A stretch of DNA of 64,000 bases from Delphinus delphis (GCF_949987515.2 NC_082683.1:126008582-126072581); one strand, 5' to 3'; shown: positions 28,610 through 42,239, numbered from the stretch's first letter. Notes: generated from the sequence alone by a model not told the origin. Numbers and translations are program-made.

Positions 28610-28790
28610 ATGGTGAACACACAAAAATTAATCTTATTTCTGTATGCTAGCAATGAACAACTGGAAACCAAAATTAAAAAAGCAAATCCACTCACAATTG
28701 CTCCCCAAAATACTTAGATATAATTCTAACAAAATTATATGTATATATATATAAAATTCACTATTTGCTGAGAACTACAAAAACACTATA
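28610..28790 (+). mobile_element. old L1 ORF2 fragment
   Basis: Reads cacaaaaattaatcttattt, ctgtatgctagcaatgaaca, then ccactcacaattgctcccc and gagaactacaaaaacact. These follow the L1 ORF2 region downstream of the RT core. It is heavily diverged and short. Confidence 0.65.
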
Positions 28791-31700
28791 GCTGGTGAAT
28801 GGTTGGCATGTATCATGCCTTTTCCCAGAGAGCACTTCTTTAACACCAATGTTGCTGCTAGTGGAATCTTTAATCACTAACACTTAATAATGTTGTAGAA
28901 CAAAAAAATTCTATGGCAAAGATAAAATAATCTTAATTTATTGGATATACTTTTAACAGATTTTGCTACCTATTAACTGCCAACTAAAATTAAATTACAA
29001 ATTAATAAAAATGTAGGTGACAATCCTCTAAAAATGTAAATATATACAGTATGTTTTTCACATTCTAATCAAAAACCCATTATAGATTTCTTCCAAACTT
29101 CTCCTAATACAAGAAGCTTTTTAAAAATAACAAAAGTGTGTTTGTTACATCAATGCAATGCTTAGCAAGGCAAAATATCCGTTGCTGTTTACTTGTTCAT
29201 ACTTAGTATGAAATTTGCCCTTAAGAACGGTGTTACAGGGTGATTTGTTAGAAGCTGAGGGTTTTTGCCTTGTTTTTGTAATTTCCACATTAAGTCCTGT
29301 GATGAAATATTCAGGAGCTAGCTTTTTAAAAAATAATGCATGGTTTAAAACCTTATCCAACACCTACATCCCCAAATCAAGAGAAATCAGGACTAAGTGT
29401 GAATGAAATACATCATGATATAGAGTTAGTTTTTCATAATAAGAGAAACATTTCAATTTTAAAGTGTTCACATTTTAAAATAATAGTTTAGTTCAAGCTC
29501 TACGTGCAACACTGTCTTTGACTGCTACCCATAGCACTTCAGAAGTAAGTGTAATTGCTGACAACTAGCAAATACTAAAACTAGATTTGTTCTGTTTTAA
29601 CTATGTCCATTGTCATCTTTTACTAATTTAACAGGAAGGCACTAAAAGGCTTCAGCCTGTGCAATGAAGAGGCAATAGTGTTCAATCAGACAAGTCCCAT
29701 ATTGAGTATCAGATACCAAAGACCCAGGACTGAAATCACTGTGTCTAGACTCTCTGGCACCTGACTTCACTTATTTACCAGTGACCAGAGGCCAACCCCT
29801 ACAGCTCTCTGTATTCACATACACCTCTGCCACCCCCACCCCGCTACCCAAACATCTTTGAATGATTATGGCAGAACTTTGCATGCCTCAGGAATCTCTT
29901 CTGACTGGCTACTCCCTAACTCTGCTGTTTGAAGTGATGCTCTGGTTTCTGAACTTCAGCAGATAATGGCAGGCAGGAGCAAAGGGGGCTGTCAGAAAGG
30001 ACGTTTACCAGCATTCAGCTCAAAAGAAGCGTGTAGATCAAAGAGGGGCCAAATAGGACAACTGTGGTAGAAAACATGTGGATTACTATGAAGATTCTTG
30101 CGCACTGTTCTAGGTAAAATGTTAAATAACACCATGACATCATTACCTAAACATGTACTTTGGCCATTCTATTACCAATAAATACTTTCATAAGCATCTG
30201 GATGGCATTTGCACCTATTTAAACAAAACATGCATCTTAGAGGTCTAAATAACAATGAACTGTTAATGTGTACTCTTAACTATTATTAGAATACAACCAT
30301 TAACTCCTGGTTATCCCCAAGTACGCTTACCTGGAACAATTCACCCACTGAGACCATTAAGATCATACATAAAGAAAGACTTGCCCTGACCCCCAAGTTT
30401 TACAAAATAGTGTCATAATAGAGGGAAAAAATGAGAATATATTGGATAATTAGAGGCAATAAAGTACAAAAGAAGCAAAGCAACATAATATTGGGAGAGA
30501 TTATGAGCCATGTTGACTTTATAACATCTACTCTGAATGTTAAATATTTTACAAAAGTGAACTCTAATTATAGGCTTATGTTAGAGCATCTCACAGTCTA
30601 TTTCCACCAAAGTCCAGCTCTTTAAGAATGAGAAATCAATAGAATCATTTTTCCCCCAAAAGACCATGATCATGCACTAGATACAACCTCTTAAGGTTAA
30701 TCTAATTTATGAAATGCTATTCCATGAGCCCAATGTTAACACATTGTTTATTTGGACTAATAAAATTCTGATGAAATTTTCAAAAGTATAGGTTTATCCT
30801 ATAAAACACATATAAGAAAGGGAGTATTTAAACTGGACTCTGAGTGGTTCCAAAATAATGAGAAGCATTTACAAATGGCACCTTATTTTTGTACAGTGTT
30901 TCAGTTTATAAAGTTCCTTTACATATGTATCTAATGGAATTAAAGAATATGACCGTATCCCACATTTTTTTTGATCACTGAAATGAATATGAATGACAAT
31001 GGAACCACTGCTTTCTTACTTTCAAAGTTACTTTAGGCTTCTCATTTGAAAAATTCATTTGTAATACTTGACAATATTTACTAAACAAAAATTAATGTGC
31101 ATAATTTCAAAGTGAACAGAGTATTACATTAATATTCCAAACTTCAGATATAGTTTTATTTAACAAGTAGGTTAATCAGTTGCTAGCACAAATGAGTTTA
31201 AAGCTTTGTTAGTATTATAAACATTACTTCAAGGAGTCAATATTCTGAGAGGAGTATTGTTTTAATTCCTGAAGGAAGCTCGGAAATTTCAATGTAATCC
31301 CAAATTTGCTTTCCATGATTCTTTTATTTTACAATGTATTTTTACAATTGGTACTGGGTGGCAATCAAACCATGTCAACTTTTCCCCAAATATGCCAAAG
31401 TTGAGCCTTACAAAGTACAAGTTATAGGCTGGATAGCACTTTAGGAACAAACATACTATTCTAGAGTACCATTTGGTTTCTCAAAATATGGCCTCATACT
31501 AAAAAGTTTCAGGATGTTTACAACATAATTTGATAACATACCCTCACTATTCTTACCAGGGTTGAGCTTTAAAAACAAAATATAATAAACTAAAACCCCA
31601 AAACATTGACCATTGAATGAATTTTGAAAGATTTTGTTCATGAAATACAGACCACAAATGTTCTGAAAACCCCACTGCAGAAATGTTTGATGTTAGAAAA

Positions 31701-32539
31701 TTATCTGGCAAGGAAACATGCATGAATGTTGTCCTTGAAAAGGTACGGGAGAATCTTCTACAAAGTCTTCAACTGCAATAATAATAATGTTTCAAAAGTA
31801 ACTTAAACAGGCTTTTATTTCTGATTATTTATTGAAAATAAAGTTTCACATTTTATGTTTGAGATTGTAAATTCTAGGGTATAGAGGGAAGGGTAACTCC
31901 AAATTAAATATTTAACAAAAAAAAGTTTTCCATCTCTTTTTAGTGTACATTTATTTCTCTTTTATTTAATGTTATTCTCTTTAAAATCTAATCTAGATAA
32001 AAACAGTCAATCTAGACAAAAATATTATTCTTTTATCACTGCTTTCCAATTCATATCCTGTAGTCAATGAAGTTCTGACATTAAATGGGATTGGAAAAGG
32101 AACACCCTTTGAAACTGTGAAGCAAAACCCCTTGGAACATATGAAGTGAGACTGTAGTAAATCACCTGTAATCTCCCTTTGACATGGCTACTCTTTTATT
32201 GACAACTTGTTTGACAAAGAGTTTGATTACACTTTGTATCGGCTGTAGTCTGACATGTGTTATCTCTATAAGAAGCCTTGCCTTGTTAGATAAAATATGC
32301 TGCATATTTGAAGGATGTCTACTTTCTGTAAACAAGCATAATTAGTTTTTCCCCTGGTATAAAAGCCTAAGAAATTATCCTTGAGAGTTTATCAGTTTTT
32401 TAATTGCGTGTAGATAAAGTATTAAAATTCTGGAACAGCAAATTCAATTTTTAGAACCGTGTTATTAATTTGGGAGGAATAGAAGGATTAATAAGAATTA
32501 ATAAAAAGAAAAACTATGGCCTGTTTTTTACTACATAAT
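28791..32539. other. long intronic stretch, mostly single-copy
   Basis: About 3.7 kb in which I can name no transposon. A C-rich patch lies at 29815-29850. About 32100-32420 has a less AT-biased composition with several ctttg/caaag motifs (see findings). The frames at 29145-29406, 30431-30625 and 31456-31641 show no family resemblance. Confidence 0.4.
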
Positions 32540-32640
32540 AATTATTACTACTATTATTAGTAATAATTAATTATAGTAGTAATAAATATTAATTAGTAAT
32601 AAATATTAGTAATTAATATTAATTATTACTATTAATCCTA
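32535..32640. repeat. AT-rich (TAA/TTA)n simple repeat with inverted parts
   Basis: Built almost wholly of attatt, aataat and taatta blocks in both orientations. It is able to fold on itself and is probably a decayed trinucleotide repeat. Confidence 0.8.
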
Positions 32641-32972
32641 AAATAATATACATTTAATAACTTATATTAGGCTAATAAGGAATTATGTAGTAGGAGTCTT
32701 AAGAGGATTACTTTAATAAGTATGACTTACTATACATATTCTTCTAAAGTGTCTTTTAAAAGTGTTATTTTTATTGTATATTATACATCCTGCGATTTTG
32801 CTTTTTCTATTTTAGAAAGCCATATTATAAAAATAATATTAAAAATCAGCCTAACTAGTGTTCCAATCATCAGATATTATTCAAATTAGTAGAGCTCAGT
32901 TTAATGAAGATTAATGGCACAATAGTGATTCCATGAATGTAAATTCCCTAAGAGTAAAATTACACATGTATA

Positions 32973-33144
32973 TCCCTGGTGGCGCAGTGGACACGGGTTT
33001 GTGCCCCGGTCTGGGAGGATCCCACATGCCGCGGAGCGGCTGGGCCCGTGAGCCATGGCCACTGAGCCTGCGCATCTGGAGCCTGTGCTCCGCAACGGGA
33101 GAGGCCACAACAGTGAGAGGCCCGCGTACCGCAAAAAAAAAAAA
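32973..33144 (+). mobile_element. CHR-type SINE with a 32-bp internal deletion
   Basis: A short-form copy that starts tccctggtggcgcagtgg and then jumps straight to acacgggtttgtgcc, lacking the ttgagagtccgcctgcc... segment between the two promoter boxes. The target duplication of 17 bp (32956-32972 and 33145-33161, with tacacatgtata) is perfect. Inference: the deletion may have happened at gcagtgg/gcagggg microhomology. Confidence 0.92.
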
Positions 33145-33300
33145 AAAATTACACATGTATAGAATCTCCACCATTATAGTCTATGAAAAAAAATCACTAA
33201 ACTCCTTCAAGACAAATAAACCGAACATATGAAATGTATCAAGCAACTGAGTTATGGCAAAAATCTTTCTTGAGAGCAGTGCTATAAAAATAAAAGTTTT

Positions 33301-33505
33301 TGTTTTTTTTTTTGCAGTACGCGGGCCCCTCACCGTTGTGGCCTCTCCCATTGCGGAGCACAAGCTCCAGATGCGCAGGCCCAGCGGCCATGGCTCACGG
33401 GCCTAGCCGCTCCGCGGCATGTGGGATCCTCCCGGACCAGGGCACAAACCCGTGTCCCCTACATCGGCAGGCGGACTCTCAACCACTGCGCCACCAGGGA
33501 AGCCC
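33301..33505 (-). mobile_element. CHR-type SINE, short form
   Basis: An antisense full-length copy with a T-run at its left end. The target duplication aaataaaagt(t/a)ttt is at about 33288-33300 and 33506-33520. Confidence 0.92.
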
Positions 33506-33699
33506 AAATAAAAGTATTTTGATGAAGCATTTTCCCATCAGAGAACGCAAAGCAATTAAAACCGTCAACCACAAACAAAATTAAAGGGCAAATGACAAAG
33601 TTGGGAAATGTCTGTAATATGACCAGGAGTTAAAATAGTTACTACATATAGAGATATTATCTATTAATCCTAAAATATTGACATGCCAATGGAAAAATT

Positions 33700-34410
33700 A
33701 TCAAGGGACATGAATGATTTATAACATAATATCAACAATAAGCATGTGAAAAATGTTCAACCTCACCAATATCCACAGAAATGCAAATAAAAAGAAATAG
33801 AGACACTCCATTTTTAGAGAAATGATAGCATCCAGTGCTGTTCAAAGTGAAGTGACAGTTGGAAAAAAATCAACTCATGTCTTCTTAGAAGGTAATTTGG
33901 CCATATTGTGTCAAATACACAAAATACCTTTTGACCTAGTAATTCTACTTTTAGGAATTTAAACTAAAGAAAAAATCAAGATGTGGTTAAGCTTTTACAT
34001 ACTATGATATTTATTCCACATTATTTAATTTGTTTACATACTTTTACTTACATCAGTTTTTATGTGATAAACTGGAAAAAAACCTAAATATACAATTTAA
34101 CAATATTTAAATTATGGTACACTTATGCAATAAAATAGTATACAACTATTATGAATAATTTATGAAGAATGTTCAGTGACATGGGAGGGTACTTAACGAT
34201 ATATTAAGATAAAAAAGCAATATATAATTACATATGGCATATAATCCCAAAACAGTATTTTTTTAACTATGTAGAAGAAAATGTACCAAAATTTTAAATG
34301 CTTATCTCTGGGTTTGGGATAACAGAAAGTTACTTTCATTTTTATAATGTTCTGTACTTTCCAGATTGTATATAACAAATTTATATTATTTTTAAGAGGG
34401 GACTTTTAAA
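33700..34410 (+). mobile_element. ancient L1 (L1M/HAL1-type) 3' part
   Basis: Diverged L1 order: aaaaatgttcaacctcacca, tttgacctagtaattctact, atggtacacttatgcaataa, a gcttatctctgggtttggga segment, then gttctgtactttccagattg. It ends less than 100 bp from the donor of the exon at 34498. Confidence 0.65.
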
Positions 34411-34434
34411 GAAAAAAACCTATCTGGCAAATCA

Positions 34435-34668
<234 letters not shown>

Positions 34669-34760
34669 TTAATTTTTTTTGTATAACACACTCAAATTAA
34701 TGCATTACAACTTTTAAGCTACTGAATCAAAAAAAATCACTATATAACCCTAACTTAGAA

Positions 34761-34963
34761 ATTTTTTTTTTTGTGGTATGCAGGCCTCTCACTGTTGTTG
34801 CCTCTCCTGTTGCAGAGCACAGGCTCCGGACGTGCAGGCTCAGCGGCCATGGCTCACGGCCCAGCCGCTCCACGGCATGTGGGATCCTCCTGGACCAGGG
34901 CACGAACCCGTGTCCCCTGCATCAGCAGGCGGACTTTTAACCACTGCGCCACCAGGGAAGCCG
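34761..34963 (-). mobile_element. CHR-type SINE, short form, near an exon
   Basis: A full-length copy in the same orientation as KIFAP3. Its left flank is the T-run at 34761-34772. A weak target duplication (tagaaa) is at both sides. It lies 163 bp upstream of the acceptor of the exon at 34498-34598. Confidence 0.9.
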
Positions 34964-35303
34964 TAGAAAATATTTTGAGCTCCCTATTTCAATTCCAAAG
35001 TTTGGAGCACACTATCTATGAAATATCACTAAGTTCCAAGAGATTATGTGTATTTTACAAGGTATACTTTTGAAAAAATTAACCACAAACCTAAGAATTA
35101 ATTGTTCCCAGTAGCCCACTAAAATGTAGATTTGGCCACTGGCCTCCCCATCCTTACTGTTTTATCAAAATATGTGATAAACACATTTCATTGACAGTGA
35201 TAATGTATAAGAAATAGTAAATGAAAAGTATATTTAATTTTTATGAATCAGAAACTGGAAAAATAACAAATAATAAACGAAGTAGAATAGTATTTGCTAC
35301 ATT
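34964..35303. other. intron, no feature recognised
   Basis: No named element. Confidence 0.4.
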
Positions 35304-35318
35304 AAAAAAAAACACATG

Positions 35319-36264
35319 CCCAAAAGAAGACATACAGATTGCCAAAAAACACATGAAAAGACGCTCAACATCACTAATCATTAGAGAAATGTAAATCAAA
35401 ACCACAATGAGGTATCACCTCACACCAGTCAGAATGGCCTGGCCATCATCAAAAAAATCTACAAACAATAAATGCTGGAGAGGATGTGGAGAAAAGAGAA
35501 CCCTCCTGCACTGTTGGTGGGAATGTAAATTGATACAACCACTATGGAAAACAATATGGAGGTTCCTTAAAAAACTAAAAATAGAACTACCATATGACCC
35601 AGCAATCTCACTACTGGGCATATACCCTGAGAAAACCATCATTCAAAAAGATACATGTACCACAATGTTCACTGCAGCACTATTTACAATAGCCAGGATG
35701 TGGAAGCAACCTAAGTGTCCATCAACAGATGAATGGATAAAGAAGATGTGGCACATATATACAATGGAGTATTACTCAGCTATAAAAAAATAATGAAATT
35801 GAGTTATTTGTAATGAGGTGGATTGACCTAGAGTCTGTCATACAGAGTGAAGTAAGTCACAAAGAGAAAAACAAATACTGTATGCTAAAGCATATATATG
35901 GAATCTAAAAAAACGGTACTGATGAGCCTAGTGGCAGGGCAGGAATAAAGACGCAGACATAGAGAACAGACTTGAGGACACAGGGGCAGGAAGGGGAAGC
36001 TGGGGCGAAGTGAGAGAGTGGCATGGACATATATACACTACCAAATGTAAAATAGATAGCTAGTGGGAAGCAGCCACATAGCACAGGGAGATCAGCTCGG
36101 TGCTTTGTGACCACCTAGAGGGGTGGGATAGGGAGGGTGGGAGGGAGGTTCAAGAGGGAGGGGATATGGGGGTATATGTATACATATAGCTGATTCACTT
36201 TGTTGTACAGCAGAAACTAACACAACATTGTAAAGCAATTATACTCCAATAAAGATGGGAAAAA
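35319..36264 (+). mobile_element. young L1 LINE, 5'-truncated 3' end
   Basis: Holds the C-terminal end of ORF2 ([38 protein letters not shown]) and a full 3' UTR. The 3' UTR has a g-rich part (ggtgggatagggagggtggg) and ends acattgtaaagcaattatac, then a short A-rich tail. The likely target duplication is an A-run plus (c/t)acatg at about 35304-35318 and after 36264. A frame break near 35791 disrupts the ORF. Confidence 0.92.
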
Positions 36265-36815
36265 AAATACATGACTATAAAATGCTAAAGGGTAGAGAGA
36301 GTAAGCATAGTCTAAGGATTGTCTCAGAACTTCTGAGGTAAGATTATTCTAGTTTCGTACACCTTGAAACTGAAAAAAGAAAAGTGAATGATATATCATA
36401 GATTTGAAAAATAAAATGGGACTTTAATATGCCATGTAGTTCTTCTACATGCTTCCAGAAAGACCATATTTTAAGGATCTATTTATGATCTCAAAGTCAG
36501 TGACAAAACTTGAGCTAGAAAAGTTTGGCTAAAAGGTTTTATCCAAAAAACAATATTATTTTTAAAAAGTTTGGGCTATGAGAAATCCTTGGAGATATTT
36601 GGAGTTTTAAAACAAAATCAAGGATATACATAAATTTAGTTGATAAATAACATATCAAGAAAATTTTAAATATATTGTGACATGGAGGATAAATTCAGCA
36701 CCTTTATTCTTGTGTCTACCATAGTATAAAATTACTAAAATACTTTGTGTTTTTTAAAAATACTATTTTATATTCTTATTGAATTTTTCAGATATTAGGT
36801 TATCTCTTTATGAGG
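36265..36815. other. intron, no feature recognised
   Basis: AT-rich, unassigned. Confidence 0.4.
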
Positions 36816-36819
36816 TGGT

Positions 36820-36910
36820 GAGAAATTCTTAGGGGACATACCTTGGTATTCTTATAGGCTTAGTATAGCATATGGAAGTTTCTCAATAAATACCTGCTGA
36901 TTGATTCTAT
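36820..36910 (+). mobile_element. L2 LINE, 3' end scrap
   Basis: taggcttagtatagcatatg followed by tctcaataaatacctgctga matches the last bases of L2. Confidence 0.5.
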
Positions 36911-36924
36911 TTTTAATATCTAAA

Positions 36925-37190
36925 AAGCCTGGTGACTATAGTTAACATACTGTATGTACATTTGAAAGTTGCTAAGAGAGTAAATCTTAAAAGTTCTTAC
37001 AACCAGAAAAAAAGTAATTATGTGAGGTGATGGATGTGGTAACTAATCTTGAAGTGGTAACTTTTATAGTTAACTACCCTTATATCTAACCTTATATATT
37101 TTGCAATATATATATATATCAAGTCATCACCTTAAACTTACATACTGTTATATGTCAGTTAGATCTCAATAAAGCTGGAAAAAAAAACAA
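36925..37190 (+). mobile_element. old L1 3' end
   Basis: Reads gactatagttaacatactgt, tttgaaagttgctaagagag, ggtgatggatgtggtaacta, then tatgtcagttagatctcaat and a short A-rich tail. This is the well-known 3' end of older mammalian L1 (L1M group). Confidence 0.8.
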
Positions 37191-37399
37191 TGTTATGTTT
37201 AAAAAATCAGAGGCTAAAACTGAAAAAATAAGCACGTTTAGTCAAAGACAGAAATTACTAGTTCTACAAGATTTTCAGATTTGACACAAAAGTGTTTTAA
37301 GTTTCCAGATGCTTTTTAAAAACATATAGTGACCCTCTCTCTAGCCTGTTGCTTTCCTGGAGCTTATATGTTAAAAAAAATATTTCATATGGTAAGGAA

Positions 37400-37565
37400 G
37401 AAAAATGTGAGTCTTCAAAATAATCTGTCAAATAAATTTTATCATCCTTATGTTTCAGATGAGGAACTTAACACTTGGAGAAAAATAAATACTTCCTACA
37501 CAGCCTTGTAAGTGGGTGAGCAGGGCTTTAAACAAAGGTTTCTCTGACTCCAGAATTTTCACCAG
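37400..37565 (-). mobile_element. MIR SINE, antisense scrap
   Basis: ttatgtttcagatgaggaac, then cttgtaagtgggtgagcagg and gactccagaa keep the order of the inverted MIR core. Confidence 0.5.
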
Positions 37566-39139
37566 AGGTATATTACAGTATCTCTCAAACATTTTTATAT
37601 CCTAAGGTAAAACGGTCTTTCAAGTAAGATGATAGTATCAGGTATAAAAGACTGAGATACACTGACATATGATAGAATAAAACACATTTTAAAAACAGAA
37701 TTTTTAAAAATCAAGACTTTTGCATCTTTTTAAATTGTTTGGCTAAAGCCTATTTCCTATGGCTTTCAGTATCAATGTAAAAATGACTTCTTGGCATAAA
37801 ACAAAAACAATAAAATCTAGCATATGTTCATCAGATGAATACATACTAGTAAACATTTTCATCTTAACTAAAAATCTATGAATTCACTAACTTAACCACT
37901 TGGAATAAAACACATGCAGGAACTACATCTGGAGGAAAACGTAATGCAAAAACTGAAATTACTCCAAAAAAGAGAAAAGTAGAGACTAACTGGGTGTTCC
38001 CAACCCCAGTATTTTGCTCTTGGGATCAGAGCAATCTAAATAGAAAAGACTCATAGATTTTAATAAATCACATTTTTACACCGCTGAAGGCATTCATTTA
38101 TACTTATTCTAGTATAAAACACACTTGCCATAGGAAAACAAATCTTTGCATCAGTTTGCATGATACATAGATTAAAAATGAAAAATTCCAATTTTATTCT
38201 CCAGAGACGAAAGTATCCCTTAGGGGTTTGGTCAGATTATACTTCACAGTATTTTCCTCCAGGGACTGAGGTATTTTAATATCTTTTCAAGTAAGTTCCT
38301 ACAGCAAACTCATATTCCGAAGGCACAGTCTCTTTCCCTGCTATTACAGTTTCTTTCTATATGTTTTTCAGCTGTGGGTAGGTTCTAGTCCTACTTAATT
38401 TTTTCAAAATATTATTTGAAAATATTTTCTCTATGTAATGGATTCACTGAAAAGTAGGATTCCAAGTCACACAACTTACTAAATAAATGGTAGAAGAAAC
38501 ATAGAAATCAATATCCAATATAAAAGATTTTTTAACATCAAAGTAAATAATCAGACTTTAAAATTCAGTGTGGAACTAAGAATGAAAAAGGACACTATTC
38601 TATGTTTGAGGATTGTCTGTCTACTGCTGGTTATCAATGAAAGGATTCTAAAATGCAATGTTCTAAAGTGGTACATCAATTTATTTAAGGTGAGAGGAAA
38701 GAAAGATTCACCTTTAAGAGATCTGTACCCCATAAAGAGAACAACAAGGAAGGTCCTTCTAGAGCAAATTACATACACATATATATATGATTATATATCT
38801 ATATCACTTCCAAAGGATAACTCAGGATAAAGGATATGTGACAGAATAGAAAGTCTAGAGAAAAGTCCTAAAATTACAATAATTTTTAAAACGTAGATGA
38901 ATAACATATGCAAGAAACATCTCAAATTCAACAATAATTTATATTACTTTCTTTTTCCACAGCAAAACTAAATATCTAGTTTCAAAAAGTAGGATGAGTC
39001 ATTCTACTGCCAGTTCTAATTCTGCTCTTGTGTGCTTTCTCTTTCTCCTTCTCTCCCCATACTCATGGCCAAAAGTGAAAGATCCTTGCAGTACTCCCGT
39101 ACCTTCCTAATTCCTTATCTGTGATCTTCTATTTAAAAA
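37566..39139. other. intron, no feature recognised
   Basis: No named repeat apart from a short AT run (acatatatatatg, about 38776). The frames at 38551-38830 overlap on both strands and look non-coding. Confidence 0.4.
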
Positions 39140-39300
39140 CCTATGTAAAGCAACTATACTCCAATAAAAATTAATTTTAAAAAAGGTGGGAGGCTGGGGG
39201 GACGGGCAGGAAGTATATGGGAAATTAATGTCCTTTCTGCTCAATTTTGCTATGAACCTTAAATTGCTCTAGAAAATAAAGTTTGATTTAAAAAAAAAGT
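39140..39300 (+). mobile_element. L1 3' ends, two short pieces
   Basis: 39145-39180 is the tail of a young L1 (aaagcaactatactccaata plus A-rich tail). 39185-39300 is the tail of an older L1 (aggaagtatatgggaaatta, then gctcaattttgctatgaacc and gctctagaaaataaagtt). Confidence 0.75.
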
Positions 39301-39504
39301 CTCTGAACATATGCCTAATTTCCCATAATCTTTACCTAAAATGATTATCATGCCCCCAAAATGTGCTAAAACTAAAGGACTGAAGAAAACAGAAACTCAA
39401 GGATTACAAGGCTATCCCAAAAGATTCGTGGATAGCCAGTCTTTTTATAACTACAATTCTTTGAGAGAAGGGAAGAGAGAAAGAGTTAAGCAAACTGATA
39501 GTTC

Positions 39505-39690
39505 CTCTTGTATGTTAAGCATGTATTTTCTCATTTAACCCTTATAACAACTGAAGAGGTAGGTATTATCTTTGATCTGGATGTGAGGCAATGACATTCA
39601 TTAAGGTTATGAATCCTTCAAAAGGAAACAGAGCTCGTGAATCTGAGATTCAAACCTAGGTCGGACTACAAAGCCTGTGTGTATGTACTC
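39505..39690 (-). mobile_element. MIR SINE, antisense
   Basis: tctcatttaacccttataac, aagaggtaggtattatcttt, then gagattcaaacctaggtcgg follow the inverted MIR order. Confidence 0.65.
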
Positions 39691-40099
39691 TCTACTAAGC
39701 CTTCCAGGAAGCAGCAGGAAGGGTGAAATAATGCCAAATAAACATAAATTATTATCATCATTCCTTAGTGGCACAGTACCGGAAGGAAACGCAGTTAAGA
39801 AGGGACTCTATGGAGAAAGAGGTGAGAAGATGGTAGAAGAGAAGAGGGGAGATGAAATGAAGAAAAACAATCAGTTATTTATCAGAGTACCTGAGCCCAG
39901 ATGCAATAGGTTCCAATAGATGAAAGATCTTGACAGGGACAAACTGCATTATCCCCCAAGCAATTTGGGGGACTAGATCTATATAGCAGTTCTGAAACTC
40001 ACTCTCACTGAATTGGACAAGAACTGCTATCAAGCAGTGTTTGATTTTATGAGAAAAACAAGGTGCTAGAAGCTTAAAAGTTGAGTAGAATGGTAAACA
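39691..40099. other. intron, no feature recognised
   Basis: Purine-rich around 39800-39870 (gaaagaggtgagaagatgg). The frame at 39677-39919 has no family resemblance. Confidence 0.4.
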
Positions 40100-40385
40100 G
40101 AGGCAGTAAAATGCTGTGGTTCAAATCTCAGGCTCTGGAGGCAGACTGCTTGGGTTCAACTTGTGGCTCTGCCACTTACTAGCATAAATGGCCTTTTGAG
40201 TGTTATTTAAATTCTCTGTGCTTCAGTTTCTTCATCTGTGAAACTGGAATAACAACTGTACCTATCTCAAAGAGTTGTTATGTGAAGATTAGGTGCAAGA
40301 ATTCTGGTAAAACAATTAGTACTGAGTTTGACACACAATAAACTGAATCAATAAATGTCATTTCTTAGTATTATTATGTTGATAA
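40100..40385 (+). mobile_element. MIR SINE, nearly full length
   Basis: The best MIR here: gaggcagactgcttgggttc, tggctctgccacttactagc, cttcagtttcttcatctgtg, then aaagagttgttatgtgaaga and an end near caataaatgtcatt. It has the expected length of about 260 bp and the tRNA-related head. Confidence 0.88.
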
Positions 40386-42239
40386 TAACATTTTTCTGTT
40401 TTACCAATAGAACACTATTTTCACATTCCCCTATTATATATGTTGTCTTTGTGGTTTCTATCCTCAAGATTTGACCACAGTTAGAAGTAATGTAGGTTTA
40501 AGAGGCAGCCAAGATTCCTCTGAGATGAGCTAGACAGGGTTCACAGGTATATTCTGAGCCTATGGTTGAGCCACTTGTCCCTAGTCACTTTCCTATAAAG
40601 CTCTGCTATACCCAAAGTACGGGCTTAGGAGAGTCACCGCATCCTTCAAGGCTCCACTCAGTGACCAGTATCTGATAAGGACCCTTCATCAGTCTCATAG
40701 GGTCATAAATCCCTTAATCAGAACAAAAATTGGGAAAAGAAAATAATCAAAGGATAGATTATTGTCATCAGTATGTGTTCCTCCACCACCACTACCACAA
40801 ACACACTGTGAACCTCTCTTCCTTCTTTCATGCTTCCTTGTCTGTAACAGAACTTAATTTCACTCCTCGAGTGGGGAATAGTTATGGAGGCGACGGGGTA
40901 CAAAAAGATTAAAGGACACAGAGAGAGAAGTCTGAGAACACAGAAGACAAACCTCACTATTAGCTATATTACTTCATTTACCTTTAAGTTTCATGTCCCA
41001 GGCAAATAAAACGTACAGGTGTTTCCCCATTTGTTTGAGCTGAGCACAACCAAACAAAAGAAACTGGAATATGACCAGAGATATTTTTTTTTCCCTTGAG
41101 GAAAGTGTGAAAGGAGGTGATGACAGATATAAGGGACTACAATATTGTACTCAGAAGTCTATATAACCCAAGTTGCTGATACATCTTCTCGATTTTATCT
41201 GGGTAAAGGTTCCCTAGAATTCAATCGATTTACAAATACCTATAAAATTGATTTTCTTCTCACTTTGTATTTATTTAGGGAATGAAAAAAGATACAATAT
41301 GACACTTGGTTTTTTATTCAGAAAAAAAGATGGAAATATTTTATAAATGCTTGTTACCCATATGTTACCTTGATGATTCTAATTCATATCTTGTTTCAAA
41401 TCACATATTTCCAATCTCCTCTAAAGAACTGCAATGTATGAAGGAAGATTATAGTATATAAACCACAGGTATCATATTCATTGAATAATAAATAATTATG
41501 CAAGTGATTAATTGCTTGATAAAAACACAGCCTATAACTTTACAGTATCTAGCAGATATCTGACAGCTACAGCAAAAGGACAAAATATTGTAGGAGAAAA
41601 GTGAATACTTGGAGGGGGAAGATGTCTGGAAATAACCTAAATTCATCTCTTCAAACACAGCTGCACACAGAAAGTAGAGGCTTTCTGGCAGCCAACATTT
41701 ACTATTACTTAAAGACTAATTTAAAGATCACATAGCAATAAACAGAAATTAAGAGAGATTAAATGGTCCAAGTAAAATTAAAGCTTATCCCTTATTATAA
41801 GCTAATAATAGTCTTCTTCATTCATTGGATATCTAAGTTCTTAAAAAAATAAAACTCAAAAAAATAATCTTGCATATCCTAAACGAATTTGGGGCTGGGA
41901 GTTATGATTTTCCCATAAGAATTCATGATGAACCACCATAAACTCCAGCTAACCAACTATGATTTCTCCACATCATACCAATGGCAGACATTTCAAAAGG
42001 GCTCCTTTAAGACTTACAGACATCAATTATTCCCTAATGGCATCCCAAGTTAAAACAGTCTGCCAATAGTCGCTATGCTGGCATAGCACCAAAGGCTCTG
42101 TGAATTTTGAGCAGAGCAGTGAAAAGACTGAATATTTTGAGAACTAGGTCCTTAATGACTATAGGTGGCTTAGTCAGATCTGTTCAAGTAATAAGGCCAC
42201 GGTGAAAATAAAATGGCCTAGTCATTATGATTCCTTTGG
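40386..42239. other. intron, single-copy, no feature recognised
   Basis: No named transposon. The frames at 40718-40957 and 41449-41658 look non-coding. Confidence 0.4.
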
